Positions 15,001-20,513 of a stretch of 64,000 bases of DNA are shown in pieces. This DNA is from Bradyrhizobium sp. WBOS07 (GTDB lineage Bacteria; Pseudomonadota; Alphaproteobacteria; Rhizobiales; Xanthobacteraceae). Position 1 is the stretch's first letter. Each line of letters opens with the position of its first letter. The stretch spans positions 6,343,501 to 6,407,500 of the forward strand of contig NZ_CP029008.1 in NCBI RefSeq assembly GCF_024585165.1, read 5' to 3'. Position numbers and translations under genes: made by a program. The notes beneath the pieces are model-generated. The model saw only the letters and a program-made list of their open reading frames with translations, ran no database searches and was not told the origin of the DNA.

Positions 15001-16457
15001 TGCTGACCGCCGGCGGCCCGATCAACTGGAACACGCTTAACGTCGGAACCACGCTCGGCGCGACCGCGGAGCAGGGCGGCATCACGTTCCAGACCGCGCG
15101 GAGCGGCGGCACGCAGACCGTCCACGCCCGCGACAACGTCATCTTCAATGCGTTGACGGCGACGGGCATCAACGGCGATGCCGGCAGCATCAACGTCACG
15201 GCCGACAATGGCTTCATCCTGGCGCAGATGGCGACCTCAGGCGGCGTGCCGACGCTCGGGTCGGTCTCGGCCAACGGCTCGGCCAGGCTGATCGCGGCGG
15301 GCACCAACACCGGTCATAACCTCACGGCCTCGACCGGCAACGCGGTCCTTAGCGGCACGGTCGTTCAGTGGGACAATCTCGATGCCGGCGGCTCGCTCGG
15401 CGTCACCGCGACGACGGGCGCGATCAATCTCGGAACGGCCGTCAGCGGCGGCACGCAGACCTTGCATGCCGTGAACGACATCGTTTTCAGCCAGCTCACC
15501 ACGACGGGCATCCCGGGCGATATTGGCGACGTCGACCTGCGCTCCGATACGGGTGCGATCCGCGGCGGATCGATCTCCGCCAACGGCGACACGCATTTCG
15601 TCTCGGCCGGCCCGGTCTCGCTCGACCGCATCCGGGGCAACACCATCAAGATGACCTCGCCGGGTGAGCTGACCATCGGCTGGGTCAGCGTCGTGAAACA
15701 GCTCGACCTCGCGGCCGACACGATCAACGTCAAGGGCGAGCAGATCCGCTCGACGCCGGCAATTCCGTTGGTCATGAACATCACCGGCTACAATGGCGGC
15801 GTCGCGAAGTCCGCCGACGTCGCGATCGACCCAGAACTCATCATCATCAACCAGTTCAGGGTGGTGGATGCGACCTTCTGGACCGACGCGCCCGCCGTCT
15901 CGATCATCAACGGCTACGTTCCGGGTCAGCTGATGCTGACCACGGCGAACGCGCAGGTGTTGCTCAACAACCGCACGCCCGCACCGTCCAATTGGCCCGC
16001 GCTCCAGCTCTACCAGCCGGGCGGCGTGTTCACGATGAGCCAGGCTGGCAACGCCAATGTCAGCAATGCCTATGTGGTGTTCTACACCGGCAACATCTCG
16101 GCGACGGTGACCAATTACGGGCCGAGCCACACCTGCTGCTACGACTTCACCGGCGCCAGCATGGTGCGCAACATCTCGGTCGACGGCGCGGGCAACGAGA
16201 GCATCGAGACCTGGCTTGCGAAGAAAGATGTCGGGACGTTCTACCTGCTCGGCCTCTCCGGCCAAGCGCGGCTCGACGCGCTGCTGATGCCGCGGCCGGT
16301 CGATGCCGTGGGCAACGGCCCCGCCGTGAACATCGAGGGGCTCAGCGAGGAGCGCAAGCTGCGCCAGAAGGGGCAGCGCGTGGATCGCGCGGGCTGGAAG
16401 GACGCTGCGGTCCAGACGGTGAAACCGGCCGTGAGCCGTCTCGCGGAGGCGTGGTAA
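1..16457 (+). CDS. Giant two-partner-secretion filamentous adhesin (TpsA, LktA-like), 5' end outside window
   Basis: The reading frame is open from base 3 to the TAA at 16455-16457, giving 5,484 visible residues; the signal peptide and true start lie to the left. The first 170 or so residues look like a filamentous-haemagglutinin TPS secretion domain: an NxV-rich beta-helix with the segments VYFADPKGFVVGRSGVVNVG and INHSAVGNLMAGSFPVSP, typical of leukotoxin LktA-family adhesins. The rest is low-complexity Ala/Gly/Ser/Thr/Asn/Val beta-helix sequence. By family it would be exported through TpsB to the cell surface, for adhesion or biofilm. Cysteine occurs only as six close pairs (window residues 906/911, 1489/1500, 3438/3439, 3559/3562, 3906/3907, 5378/5379). 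A 114-residue repeat lies near the C-terminus. The tpsB gene starts 4 nt downstream, so the two are almost certainly co-transcribed. Family call is confident; ligand is unknown. Confidence 0.9.
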   Translation, partial: SVTNVTTSTVSGNNAFNSFSQFSVGQGNTVNLQLPTGTQNLVNIVRDAPVYVNGTLNSYMNGAIGGNVYFADPKGFVVGRSGVVNVGSLNVSTPTREFTDSVIGTNGQINHSAVGNLMAGSFPVSPDGNIRIYGRVNAQDGVRLTGQNVYVAGASQRDIANLDHATKFAASVNSKGLRSAGAITVSNGSIHIGAVNNARVNGRLAAHSKTATPSNITVQAGNNIGIGGNARLDIASRTGNAGEIRLKAAQNLTVAGGARFNASSKTGNGGLVDFSANGIIDVGRGVAVNVAAPNGKAGTLLFDPIDLVVGDASQGDTGVTLSNSSIANALAGLSAGADYLIQADHSITLAAHAMIDARRLDGSGHSTGNANNVIIDAPNIEIMNGAQILAQSVNFGGTPYADGNVTLRATASDIKLSGQATASTAITVDGKITGGTVSITATSTAVSSFLDGSPVGALALVGSALAGSLLGLNGGYVAASATATININSHADINGRGDVTISAHASETASDPAIASTLLGSLTPVAAGVVVGKIDGVATTNVASGATVNAGGNLEIKALNDATIAVSALAASTSAQIVPTVAYSKGSVTTIANVESGAHIAAGTVNTSGSTLKVRAINNNSFSTSATSVAAPGLGASGGVGGAFAISDITTSVTATLGASLGTDAANRMNASVLVEATSDTTSNSTMASSIAGLPALIAAIERGLRAVTAPTSIIQDHMSSLMPLNFNFKAAAALSLANSTQSATAAIAQNPSGGAPSIYASGNVAVASNVIDRGVRSNATASAITKDVVSGESTAISAAVAWGNFTHNSNAYVGNGVLINAANIAVDATTELPITNTWLKWDGLGAVLSHLNGNLGVGGNILTSYANATADAGDTIGIAGSLNHFVVNNNTTAWVAGSASLTATCTTAACGSSWSAGMDNGDLHSYDASIQIAATTTTASIDAAGNVGTLGFLTGNTSGGSSVGGALNFVQFNTKTIAGISDRATVRAADDIAVNAITSDRFVAVAPTSGKAAGALALNGITSLGFLNNTTHASISSQATVYAPTVGILAQQDLSVVTLAGAMSRNTSGGSAVGLAVAYLGANADTSAYIGDNHSDIRPGPFSADDPFAGTGGGSGAVNVDNLTLSATTSGRITAAAVAASISEPQASSFSDKAGAAGAGATGGAGGVTTAASKIGSTSGSSTEGFSIDLAGSSSISDVSLGTSAYIRNTTVNKYTATGAVVTNTIVQALNDTMLNNGSGSAALNLAGASAQGAAIGGAIAAAMSSNATLAYIYGTTMNNQSSVTVQALNGGSEMVVAIGVAGSKSNAASLSASVGIITDSANAYIESSTITGQSTGVNRALEVDAYQTTNVAIGGGSLYISGGQAGVGIGLTYASIADPTGANATDAHIRSSSISNYDTLLVMAASASVIAAGAASGGAGSNGLAGAIVVSEISPTTTAYISSGATVSINVGRVTVLADSGAVSALDTALGNLVKKSNNNLLASDTCTVAGGTGGQNCIDFGAAALNDGTGNGPGASIISVAGLIQAGKNNVGASIVYNTIATTHSASIANVLMSAGSNGNVSVSAVDSSKIQAVTIGFGLATGQFAGVGGTTISSIANTVSASIGNNLSSATQSSVTARNISVTATDSSSITGTAAVAGASTQGSAAGLALVNSSIANNVSAGVTGSKLIASANVAIGASSNASISTVAVGVAMSSQVGLAGSVATNLMGTNVTASITAAGTNGVNGADVTATNNVGVIAGNNDKAAVFAGAVSISKGAAGGAGSLVTNQITGTTAAFISGANTKVDALGTSTTDTLSVNNGTLVHAFDLGAAHAPTDDTPDLSENQDNVRGLAVVASSHQAVVTNVASLAASSGIAIMINPITNVMSGATRAYIDSAAIDTRLTSSALAPQIEVAASSFSYSGAFGAGIVPPTGNGGGGATVISTTMSRQTFAYITNATVGGVQSSSATVGAVTVKANAEQDASSIAVGFNTGSVGLNVFQATTEAYVDGGALTASSLTVNANNTTGIFSANGSGAYGSQAAIGAAFLVQVSSNRTLAYVGDEYHYEGGSAPHTTALNLSGALDVRANTKNRFEAYAVGGALSTGTAAIAGMANIEIANNTTIAGVYDTTLQSVTGGAAGAVTINATEDVAIKEIAGALAVGASGAGVGVGAAANIVAFKSRTVAESRNSNLNSSGAINVNALSTKEVLSYAVTAGIGGSVGIGATVGVIMIGTNTADPDTQGQQTGQLNQGGNGTIAAVNARTNTTQGSDAVASGTAGNPGNANVTSTYNVSSVLTGGNDSVTAQIAGGTVTGTQVNVGATSANAAKMYLLGAGFAKNAGIGAGIGYTSVNSSVLANLSAIVSAPSVTVAAVVKDASTGPYAGKTIDTEAIAGGAALYFGAQAAVAFGNVANTVTAQLGGQVTGTGGTGVAVMAQDASTQVVFTGGVTGGAAAVGASVATAGRSSSVAAKVLDDATVNVSTLAVGASGAGRLSTTATALGGGILAGVGADAEAHENSSVTAEIGAGSSITTSAAGVGTLVTASIMPNLSSEAIGVSVGGGAVGVAIAKSTVGATVTADVGNDVVFSGGALAVTAMALVPSGGTTTWAKALAGGGGSLIGAQGSYAKASQNATVSAYGGTGIELPNADVVIAAQNDSAQYAEATGLSTGFLALGATVAETSSNAHTYAYLGAPADMDDLNHAGYTGILEITATGTDANVSNATVGAGGTYAGAAAVATTNTTAVTNARFDGGTTDDTLYFGGLKIAAEHTTNYAASGDAYQASTAGVSAGKAQNDVVSTTTAEIGTHLIINSAGGDMVVTSNDIVNQAGGGARSGSGGSFSGAAALSDSHVTQTVTTNIGAGTILSLNGDPRTSTGVIDIEAYNTLNTRDTASLATASFFAGGGAESNMTANATLTVNINARELFSVGKIFVGTAAKMAASNNANASLYGAIAGVGASTNSWVHANQAVNVGSGTIIQAWRDINIFAGMSGDTITFSSIQATATTVVYNNTAIPISTLYRGTANAGGDSTVTLADGSRVLGVRDIYLGATQGQVTASGNGSNYNPYLDIFSAKNSDNHSHTSGTGDVALNGLVVAGINNDVLITIDLGASAPTLSTTSPYSSLSPNLEYVSDVDHFSPVKSWNHQTVQYTVVGGFNPYQNVVNQLVGLTGLTETQVRSALAIRTPTPTMAPSGADPTGDIQRQINALIQQAPYTSDAPGSAFAFGDMLVSAGNVSILAQKLTGNSLAGHSAPAVIARGSPMIKVENRGLDFMDFANLTVTNVTGGNITYRQIDHVDPDSHSNVTFTATPSATPIIDISATYNRVDPDSGLGVDGNGNQLTRKPDIYFDGIVTNEGGLLKITNNLGSIVASQSLNAATIQMVAPNGSFVFLGGVGSFYNSNHDVTAQWAGVQYKPANNDTLTAVMAAATFLGAYGAYEYSPHIGAGGNHPYFYYCCVDGNSGVQQTAANSTIFTARMLMTYYDGLSLYSAIFLPMGSGAPGNGNPNAGSVGSVATLAAMEGPTVQTISTAPWERNTYTGQGVFSNTTYDYTTTSTDAQGNTVTTNHTSTFYSPFNCSGCAAYFQVVNIQNDVITPRTANTNAQSNWSSTTPSGYQNPADAPFILGQAIIISAGVINVNGLIQSGTSSNYSVDIGGGALSAINSLKNDSAAFAQAQANARNGSYYDITAAATTQVASDLKIGVRYNALTDQILVNGVVQGSGGYVYLNGKIISTSTENGVSQGTIAVKGGAGSITVNNTTGLQLVTNTINTGVSAPSVIQIVDQLQQQTTWYVYNPSAAGAQQVSTYRTAGVNASAYTGAMLTGMSGTAGIQYAVKPNMYYQWVDTATLDRPTTSTQFDYGWHYTPNAATGENWTRTVSLVENVMQATGGGGNTGQLQTANFQEVITATGSYHNAGGNTHPEKCCGADGQYNWYQQIYDHLTLTLTNTVKASNPINIQFSGGGASTVNVSSNSGIVINGPINNLSGSTTMIATGANSAITSAPNATNPMISGKNVTLLADGGIGSLGANGRPVEVQVYGGNLTATSIDRDIAIAAVGALSINQVAVNSGVSGRAPQGSVFISATGDINSAAAYNVASPVVIGKNVEINSSAGAIGATSAVVNGASTLTNINPLVIQATGTTQPDGTVDGGILDSASATGTYIVQSKGDLRLGTVQSTGGPVFLEAAGSDGNHASILNGRPAVGLTPAQSQHLQDVWASLDLLSGNAATNAVNSYQSMVTSAYNDYFQLRNIAFPNGSTYAPTSVGLTVLRAQVAAKLGIDPADVTATQMKTEATTRFLRDQFLLGQISTDQLKSSLTTLLGSAPADPLGTLFGSSLSSTLFTKLFDGVSTANQRLPSNTALQTALNAYNASYSYTLASTERVYGIITAGSQWTQSQLAYTVSSSAVGAAPPPIDDNVIANVSANQIMLYALRGSVGNSAAPQTFTFTSVDSSSLTPEQRGLLATAGPGQLTVGAVIDPTTHVTTYTVSLSQQNLVVVDNPIAISAKALTNVYLGSKNNLALGGVTVSYGPIAAAQANGIEVTGRGDVKLDAVTGISANAGGAVISGDIANLTLIAERGNVGASANALQIAFADPGNDQLDQVSSAQGIYVKQTTGDLILGNISAGNAIQLAATGSIYAEAGFTDRDAIHILGTDLDLRAGGHIGFNGGAFQPLQVNISGTVTGSAVGDLSILAVTGDLVVGSSGTFGMLTAGGALTLNVARGALTVNAGIASGGLMQLLANRGMIFAAGTGVAPVVATSSSDGVTLVAATLSMGAYSAINAAGLISLTTTGDATIGQLNSSLSYAAASNSPSIIVTAGGVASLGAIVDNGDGQTKFAASGAGAGLSLTASNGIGNATSRFVLSAARLSASTSAGDIYVEALTDTEASLLSAAKGSVDIIGSGGLTLDQVLAGTATGASGSFRAVASNGSIVIGTADSSGSQTVHATENVTFKLLATTGHSGDVGNINVTADTGFILAQTATSGGVTTLGSVSAHGSASLLAATTITGNTLAAATGSGLLTAGGPINWNTLNVGTTLGATAEQGGITFQTARSGGTQTVHARDNVIFNALTATGINGDAGSINVTADNGFILAQMATSGGVPTLGSVSANGSARLIAAGTNTGHNLTASTGNAVLSGTVVQWDNLDAGGSLGVTATTGAINLGTAVSGGTQTLHAVNDIVFSQLTTTGIPGDIGDVDLRSDTGAIRGGSISANGDTHFVSAGPVSLDRIRGNTIKMTSPGELTIGWVSVVKQLDLAADTINVKGEQIRSTPAIPLVMNITGYNGGVAKSADVAIDPELIIINQFRVVDATFWTDAPAVSIINGYVPGQLMLTTANAQVLLNNRTPAPSNWPALQLYQPGGVFTMSQAGNANVSNAYVVFYTGNISATVTNYGPSHTCCYDFTGASMVRNISVDGAGNESIETWLAKKDVGTFYLLGLSGQARLDALLMPRPVDAVGNGPAVNIEGLSEERKLRQKGQRVDRAGWKDAAVQTVKPAVSRLAEAW
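14760..15567 (+). repeat. 342-bp (114-residue) repeat, 2 full and 1 partial copy, inside the adhesin gene
   Basis: The motif SGxQTxHAxx(N/D)xxF begins at 14760, 15102 and 15444, exactly 342 bp apart. Copies 1 and 2 share further matches such as GFILAQ and TLGSVSA. Copy 3 diverges after about 40 residues (GDIGDVDLRSDTGAI). The reading frame is kept throughout, so these are internal protein repeats of the beta-helix. Confidence 0.8.
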
Positions 16458-16461
16458 GGGA

Positions 16462-18144
16462 ATGTGGGTTCTGCGGGCAGCTTTGGCGATCGGGCTTGCA
16501 GCGTCCTGCCTCGCATCCGCGCGCGCCCAGTCGATCAATCCCGGCGTAATCCAGAACGACGTCGACCGCCAACGGCGGCAGCTCGAGCAGCAGAGCGCGC
16601 CGCCCAAGCTCACCGGGCCGGCGGTGATCGGCGGCGAGCGGGAGAAGTCCCAGCTTCTCAAGCCGGGCGGGCCGAAGTTCCGCCTGCGCAAAGTCACGTT
16701 CGACGAGTCCAAGTTCATCACCCCGGCCGAGCTGGACGAGATCGCGAAGAAATATGTCGGCAAGGACGTCGACATCGCCGCGTTGCTGCAGCTCGTCGCC
16801 GACATCAACGCCGTCTATGCCGCGCGCGGCATCGTCACCGGCATTGCGACGCTGCCGGAGCAGGACGCCAAGGGCGGCGTCGTTCGCATCAAGCTGACCG
16901 AAGGCCGGCTGCAGAAGACGACCGTGGAGGGCAACAAGCAGACCCGCGCCGACTACATCCTTCAGCGCGTGAAGGAGCCAGAAGGCGAGGTGCTCGACGT
17001 CCCCAAGCTCAACCGCGACGTGATCTGGTTCAACCGGACCAACGACGTGCAGATCAAGGCGCTGCTGCAGCCCGGCACGAGCTTCGGCCTCACCGACCTC
17101 CAGTTCGCGGTGATCGAGCCGCCGACCGACACCTTGCAGCTGTTCGTCGACAACCAGGGTCCAGAGAATACCGGGCGCTGGGAGGGCGGGGGCTTCTACA
17201 AGCGCCACGGCCTGTTCGGCGTCGACGACCGCCTGACCTTCTACGGCGTCCGCTCCGACGGCAATCTCAACGGCAATGTCGCCTACAGCATCCCGGTCAA
17301 TCCCTGGGGCGGCCGCGCCGGCGTCAGCTATACCGAAGGCAAGATCAAGATCATCCAGGGTCCCTTCGTCGCGCTCGACGTCACCGGTCGCTCGAGCCAG
17401 GCCGCGGTCAATTTCAGTCAGCCGGTCTGGGTGACGCAGGATTGGCTGGTGCTGGTCAACGCCGCCTTGACCGAGGGCAAGACGGTCAGCCGCTTCGGTA
17501 CGGTTGCCGTCACCGACAATCACTACGACAAGACCACGGCGGGCATCTCGGTGACCAGGTCCGGCAATACCTATTCCATCACGGTCTCGCCGGCGGTGAA
17601 CTACATCGCGTGGCATGATTACGTGCTCGGCAACAACCGCGCGTTCAACACCTATACCGGCTCGCTGATCGCAACCAGCGCCGCGGGGCCGGCGAACTTC
17701 AGCGCCAATGTGCTGGCGAGCTGGCAATACACGCCGGAGACGCTGCTGCCGGGCGACCAGATCTTCTCGATCGGCGGCCCCACGACGGTGCGCGGCTATC
17801 CCTCCAACGCGGCGTCCGGCGACAGCGGCTATTATTTCAACGCGGAGCTGCACTACAATTGGTCGCAATGGCTCAGGGGCTTCGACACCTATATCTTCAC
17901 CGATTGGGGTGCGGTGTATTCGACCTTCCCCGGCGTCACCGAAATGTCTTCAGTCGGCGTGGGATTTTCCTGGACCTATGCGCCGTTCATGACGTTCGAA
18001 GCGAATTATGCGACACCGCTGAAGGTGTCGGTGTCCACTCAGAACCGCTACGAGGCCTATGGCCGCGTCATCTTCCGGCCGCTATTGATGTTTCAGAAGC
18101 AGGAAAGTGCTGCGCCGGTGGCGGCTAGCGGGAGCAAGTCGTAG
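16462..18144 (+). CDS. TpsB/FhaC-family outer-membrane transporter (ShlB/HecB type)
   Basis: 560 residues. A signal peptide of about 22 residues ends at ASARA-QS. Two POTRA-like segments (about 70-150 and 150-205; for example PKFRLRKVTFDESKF) precede a 16-strand-type barrel with the conserved VRGY motif at residues 443-446 (GGPTTVRGYPSN), a hallmark of Omp85/TpsB pores. It would fold in the outer membrane, recognise the TPS domain of the adhesin encoded just upstream and secrete it. The start ATG lies 4 nt after the adhesin stop and is preceded by AAGGGA. The gene order tpsA-tpsB is the less common one; many systems place tpsB first. The family assignment is firm. Confidence 0.93.
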   Translation: MWVLRAALAIGLAASCLASARAQSINPGVIQNDVDRQRRQLEQQSAPPKLTGPAVIGGEREKSQLLKPGGPKFRLRKVTFDESKFITPAELDEIAKKYVGKDVDIAALLQLVADINAVYAARGIVTGIATLPEQDAKGGVVRIKLTEGRLQKTTVEGNKQTRADYILQRVKEPEGEVLDVPKLNRDVIWFNRTNDVQIKALLQPGTSFGLTDLQFAVIEPPTDTLQLFVDNQGPENTGRWEGGGFYKRHGLFGVDDRLTFYGVRSDGNLNGNVAYSIPVNPWGGRAGVSYTEGKIKIIQGPFVALDVTGRSSQAAVNFSQPVWVTQDWLVLVNAALTEGKTVSRFGTVAVTDNHYDKTTAGISVTRSGNTYSITVSPAVNYIAWHDYVLGNNRAFNTYTGSLIATSAAGPANFSANVLASWQYTPETLLPGDQIFSIGGPTTVRGYPSNAASGDSGYYFNAELHYNWSQWLRGFDTYIFTDWGAVYSTFPGVTEMSSVGVGFSWTYAPFMTFEANYATPLKVSVSTQNRYEAYGRVIFRPLLMFQKQESAAPVAASGSKS

Positions 18145-18153
18145 CGGGAGGTT

Positions 18154-18170
18154 GCGCTCGCAATGACGGT
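18154..18170. repeat. Truncated copy of the dispersed palindrome arm
   Basis: The stretch containing GCGCTCGCAATGACGG just after tpsB is identical to the right arm of the full palindrome at 18365-18453. This suggests a broken or partial copy of the same dispersed repeat. Confidence 0.55.
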
Positions 18171-18199
18171 GTGCGTGGGGGCGGCAATGCATGAATCGC

Positions 18200-18335
18200 G
18201 TGTCCCGGACGCGCTGCAACGCGCAAGCGTTGCGGCGCAGAGCCGGGACCCAGCAGCCCCTGTGGCTCGCTGATGCATGGGCCCCGGCTCAGCAGCGCAT
18301 CGTCGAAGAGACGCTGCGCTGCGTCCGGGGCACGA
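18200..18335. repeat. Long imperfect inverted repeat (dispersed intergenic element)
   Basis: The left arm begins TGTCCCGGACGCGCTGC and the right arm ends GCTGCGTCCGGGGCA, with inner arms around GAGCCGGGACCCA and TGGGCCCCGGCTC. The element would form a long hairpin. Repeats of this look are common between genes in Bradyrhizobium and relatives. No open reading frame is supported here. Confidence 0.6.
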
Positions 18336-18364
18336 GAGTGAGTCGACGCATCGCTCTCTCATCC

Positions 18365-18453
18365 CGTCATTGCGAGGAGCCCTTGCGACGAAGCAATCCA
18401 GAATCCCTCCGCGGAAAGATATCTGGATTGCTTCGCTGCGCTCGCAATGACGG
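18365..18453. repeat. Dispersed palindrome, 'CGTCATTGCGAGGAGC...' type
   Basis: The left arm is CGTCATTGCGAGGAGC followed by GCGACGAAGCAATCCAGA; the right arm is TCTGGATTGCTTCG followed by GCGCTCGCAATGACG. They are near-perfect complements around a central loop (about 18403-18421). This is a REP-like element seen widely in Nitrobacteraceae. It lies between the convergent tpsB and bluB genes, so it may also act as a bidirectional transcription end; that role is inference. Confidence 0.7.
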
Positions 18454-18474
18454 AGGATGGAGTTGGGCCGGCCT

Positions 18475-19107
18475 CTAACGCCTTAACGTAAACTCGTCCG
18501 CCCCGCGCCGATGCTCCCATTTTACCTGCTCGAGCTCGGGCCGGTCGCATTCGGCTTCGGGATAGCCGATGCAGAGATAGGCGATGAATTTCCAGCTGGC
18601 TGGCACGTCGAGGATGGCGTGCATCCGATCCGGATTGAGGATCGACACCCAGCCGAGTCCGATGCCTTCGGCGCGCGCGGCGAGCCACATCGCGGTGATG
18701 GCGGCGACCACGGAATATTCCGTGGTCTCCGGCATGGTGGCGCGGCCGAGACCGTGGCCGATGTCGACGGTCTTGTCGGCGAACACGGCGAGATGGCCGG
18801 GCGCCTGCTCGAGGCCCGACAGTTTCAGCGTGGCATAGCGCGCTGCGCGCTCGCCGGAATAGCGGCTCAGCGCATCGGCGTTGCACGCCCTGAAATCGTC
18901 GATCACGGCGCGGCGGCGCACGGCATCGTCGACGATAACGAAGCGCCAGGGCTGGCTGAGGCCGACCGAGGGCGAGAGGCAGGCGGTCTCGATCAGGCGG
19001 TCCATGGCGCCGTCCGGCAGACGATCGCTGCGAAAGCGGCGCACGTCGCGGCGCCATACGAACAGCTCGCGCAATTGCCGGCGGAAGCTGTCGTCGAATT
19101 CGACCAT
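18475..19107 (-). CDS. bluB: 5,6-dimethylbenzimidazole synthase BluB
   Basis: 210 residues with the nitroreductase-like fold of BluB: RRDVRRFRSDRLP near the N-terminus, LSPSVGLSQPWRFVIVDD for flavin binding, and WLAARAEGIGLGWVSILNP in the C-terminal half. BluB cleaves reduced FMN with oxygen to make 5,6-dimethylbenzimidazole, the lower ligand of B12, in the cytosol. It is the last gene of cobU-cobS-bluB; the ATG is 3 nt after the cobS stop, with GGAGGC inside the end of cobS as its ribosome-binding site. Length and motifs are normal for the family. Confidence 0.93.
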   Translation of the reverse strand: MVEFDDSFRRQLRELFVWRRDVRRFRSDRLPDGAMDRLIETACLSPSVGLSQPWRFVIVDDAVRRRAVIDDFRACNADALSRYSGERAARYATLKLSGLEQAPGHLAVFADKTVDIGHGLGRATMPETTEYSVVAAITAMWLAARAEGIGLGWVSILNPDRMHAILDVPASWKFIAYLCIGYPEAECDRPELEQVKWEHRRGADEFTLRR

Positions 19108-19110
19108 GAA

Positions 19111-19893
19111 TCAGCCTCCGATCTGGAAGGAAGCGGCGACCAGCAGGATGATGCTCTCGCCCAGCTGCTCGAACGCGCCGAGGATGTCGCCGGTCTGCCC
19201 CCCGATCTGACGGATCGCAAGCCGCGCCAGCATCAATCCGGCGAGCGACAGCAGGATGAGGCCGACCAGCGCCTTGCCCGGCCCCAAAGCCAGGACGAGC
19301 GCGAGCATCCCGACGGCAAAGGCGAGGGCGATGCTCCGGCCCGGCGGCGCGCCGGCGCTTGCCGACAGCCCGTCCGGCCGAGCGTGCGGGACCATGGCCA
19401 TGAAGGCCGGGACGCCGGCGCGGGCAGCAGCATGCGCGGCGCAAAGCGCGAGTGCGACGGCAACCGGATCGGCGATGGTCGCGAGCGCGCTCCAGCGCAG
19501 GCCGAATGAGAGGATCAGCGCGCAGACGCCGTAAGTGCCGATCCGGCTGTCGCGCATGATCTCCAGCTTGCGCTCGCGTGTGCGGCCGCCGCCGAGCCCG
19601 TCGGCGGTATCTGCAAGACCGTCTTCGTGCAGCGCGCCGGTGATGAGGGCGGTCGTAACCAGGGTGAGCAGGGCAGCAAGGTTCGGCGTCAGCCCGAACC
19701 ACATGGCAACCTTGTAGGCGAAAGCGCCGGCGAGGCCGACCAGCACTCCCGCGACGGGAAGCGCCCAGGTCGCGCGCGCGATTGCGCCGTCAGGTGCCGG
19801 CTTCGACGATGCCACGGGAAGGATCGTCACGAACGATGCCGCCACCCTGAGATCGGCGACGATGTCTTTGAGAAGCTCGGCGCGCGGCATCAT
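19111..19893 (-). CDS. cobS: Adenosylcobinamide-GDP ribazoletransferase (cobalamin-5'-phosphate synthase)
   Basis: 260 residues, an integral inner-membrane enzyme with several hydrophobic helices. The conserved cytosolic motif HEDGLADTADGLGGG followed by RKLEIMRDSRIGTYG is diagnostic. It joins AdoCbi-GDP to alpha-ribazole-phosphate in the last stage of nucleotide-loop assembly (called cobV in Pseudomonas denitrificans nomenclature). The start is the ATG at 19893, giving an ATGA overlap with the cobU stop; a second ATG follows directly at 19890. The frame stays open further upstream, but that part reads as the antisense-like shadow of cobU and was excluded. It should not be confused with the unrelated AAA+ cobaltochelatase subunit also named CobS. 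Confidence 0.93.
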   Translation of the reverse strand: MMPRAELLKDIVADLRVAASFVTILPVASSKPAPDGAIARATWALPVAGVLVGLAGAFAYKVAMWFGLTPNLAALLTLVTTALITGALHEDGLADTADGLGGGRTRERKLEIMRDSRIGTYGVCALILSFGLRWSALATIADPVAVALALCAAHAAARAGVPAFMAMVPHARPDGLSASAGAPPGRSIALAFAVGMLALVLALGPGKALVGLILLSLAGLMLARLAIRQIGGQTGDILGAFEQLGESIILLVAASFQIGG

Positions 19894-20393
19894 TTCAGTT
19901 TCATGGGAAGGCCGGCGACGACGAATTCGACTTCGTCGGCGGCGGCCGCAATCATCTGGTTCATGATCCCCGCGGCATCGCGAAAACTGCGCGCCAGCGC
20001 GTTGTCGGGCACGATGCCGAGGCCGACCTCGTTGGTGACGAGGACGACGGGGCTCTTCAGACGGGGCAGGGCGCTGGCGAGCTCGGTCACGTCGCGTTCC
20101 CAGTCGCGTGTCGCATGCATCAAATTGGAGAGCCACAGCGTCAGGCAGTCGACAAGCCGCGCGCCGCCGCCATCGCTCGCGACCAGCGCGGACACGAGAT
20201 CGAGCGGCACCTCGCGCTCGATCCAGTCGGTTCCGCGCCTCGCGCGATGCTTTGCGATACGCGCTTCCATCTCGGTGTCGAGCGCCTCGGCCGTTGCGAC
20301 ATAGACGGGCTGCCCGGGAAAGGCGCGCGTGCGCATTTCCGCGCGCTTGCTCTTGCCGGATCGCGCTCCGCCGGTGATCAAGATGACGGCCAT
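19890..20393 (-). CDS. cobU: Adenosylcobinamide kinase / adenosylcobinamide-phosphate guanylyltransferase
   Basis: 167 residues. The P-loop GGARSGKS lies at residues 8-15, the nucleotide-accepting His is in IAKHRARR, and NEVGLGIVPDNALAR is the conserved C-terminal motif of CobU/CobP. It phosphorylates adenosylcobinamide and converts it to AdoCbi-GDP. The start is the ATG at 20393 with AAGGAG 6 nt upstream; a TTG directly before it was not chosen. It is the first gene of cobU-cobS-bluB and is divergent from cobD across about 120 bp that should carry both promoters. Confidence 0.93.
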   Translation of the reverse strand: MAVILITGGARSGKSKRAEMRTRAFPGQPVYVATAEALDTEMEARIAKHRARRGTDWIEREVPLDLVSALVASDGGGARLVDCLTLWLSNLMHATRDWERDVTELASALPRLKSPVVLVTNEVGLGIVPDNALARSFRDAAGIMNQMIAAAADEVEFVVAGLPMKLK

Positions 20394-20513
20394 CAAGGTC
20401 TCCTTTGGGCCTGACTAATCATCAAACGCGGTCAAAGACAAAGCCGAAATCAAGCGCGAAGGGGCTTGCGCTCGCGCCCTGCTTTGCGCAACAGGGGCGG
20501 ACAGGAGGCGGGA

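Noticed and set aside
18359..19702. Long minus-strand frame covering bluB and part of cobS
   Set aside because: It is Arg/Pro-rich and out of frame with two clearly identifiable enzymes.
19894..20136. Upstream extension of cobS
   Set aside because: The extra residues are Arg-rich and overlap cobU entirely; ATGA coupling at 19890-19893 gives a normal-length CobS.
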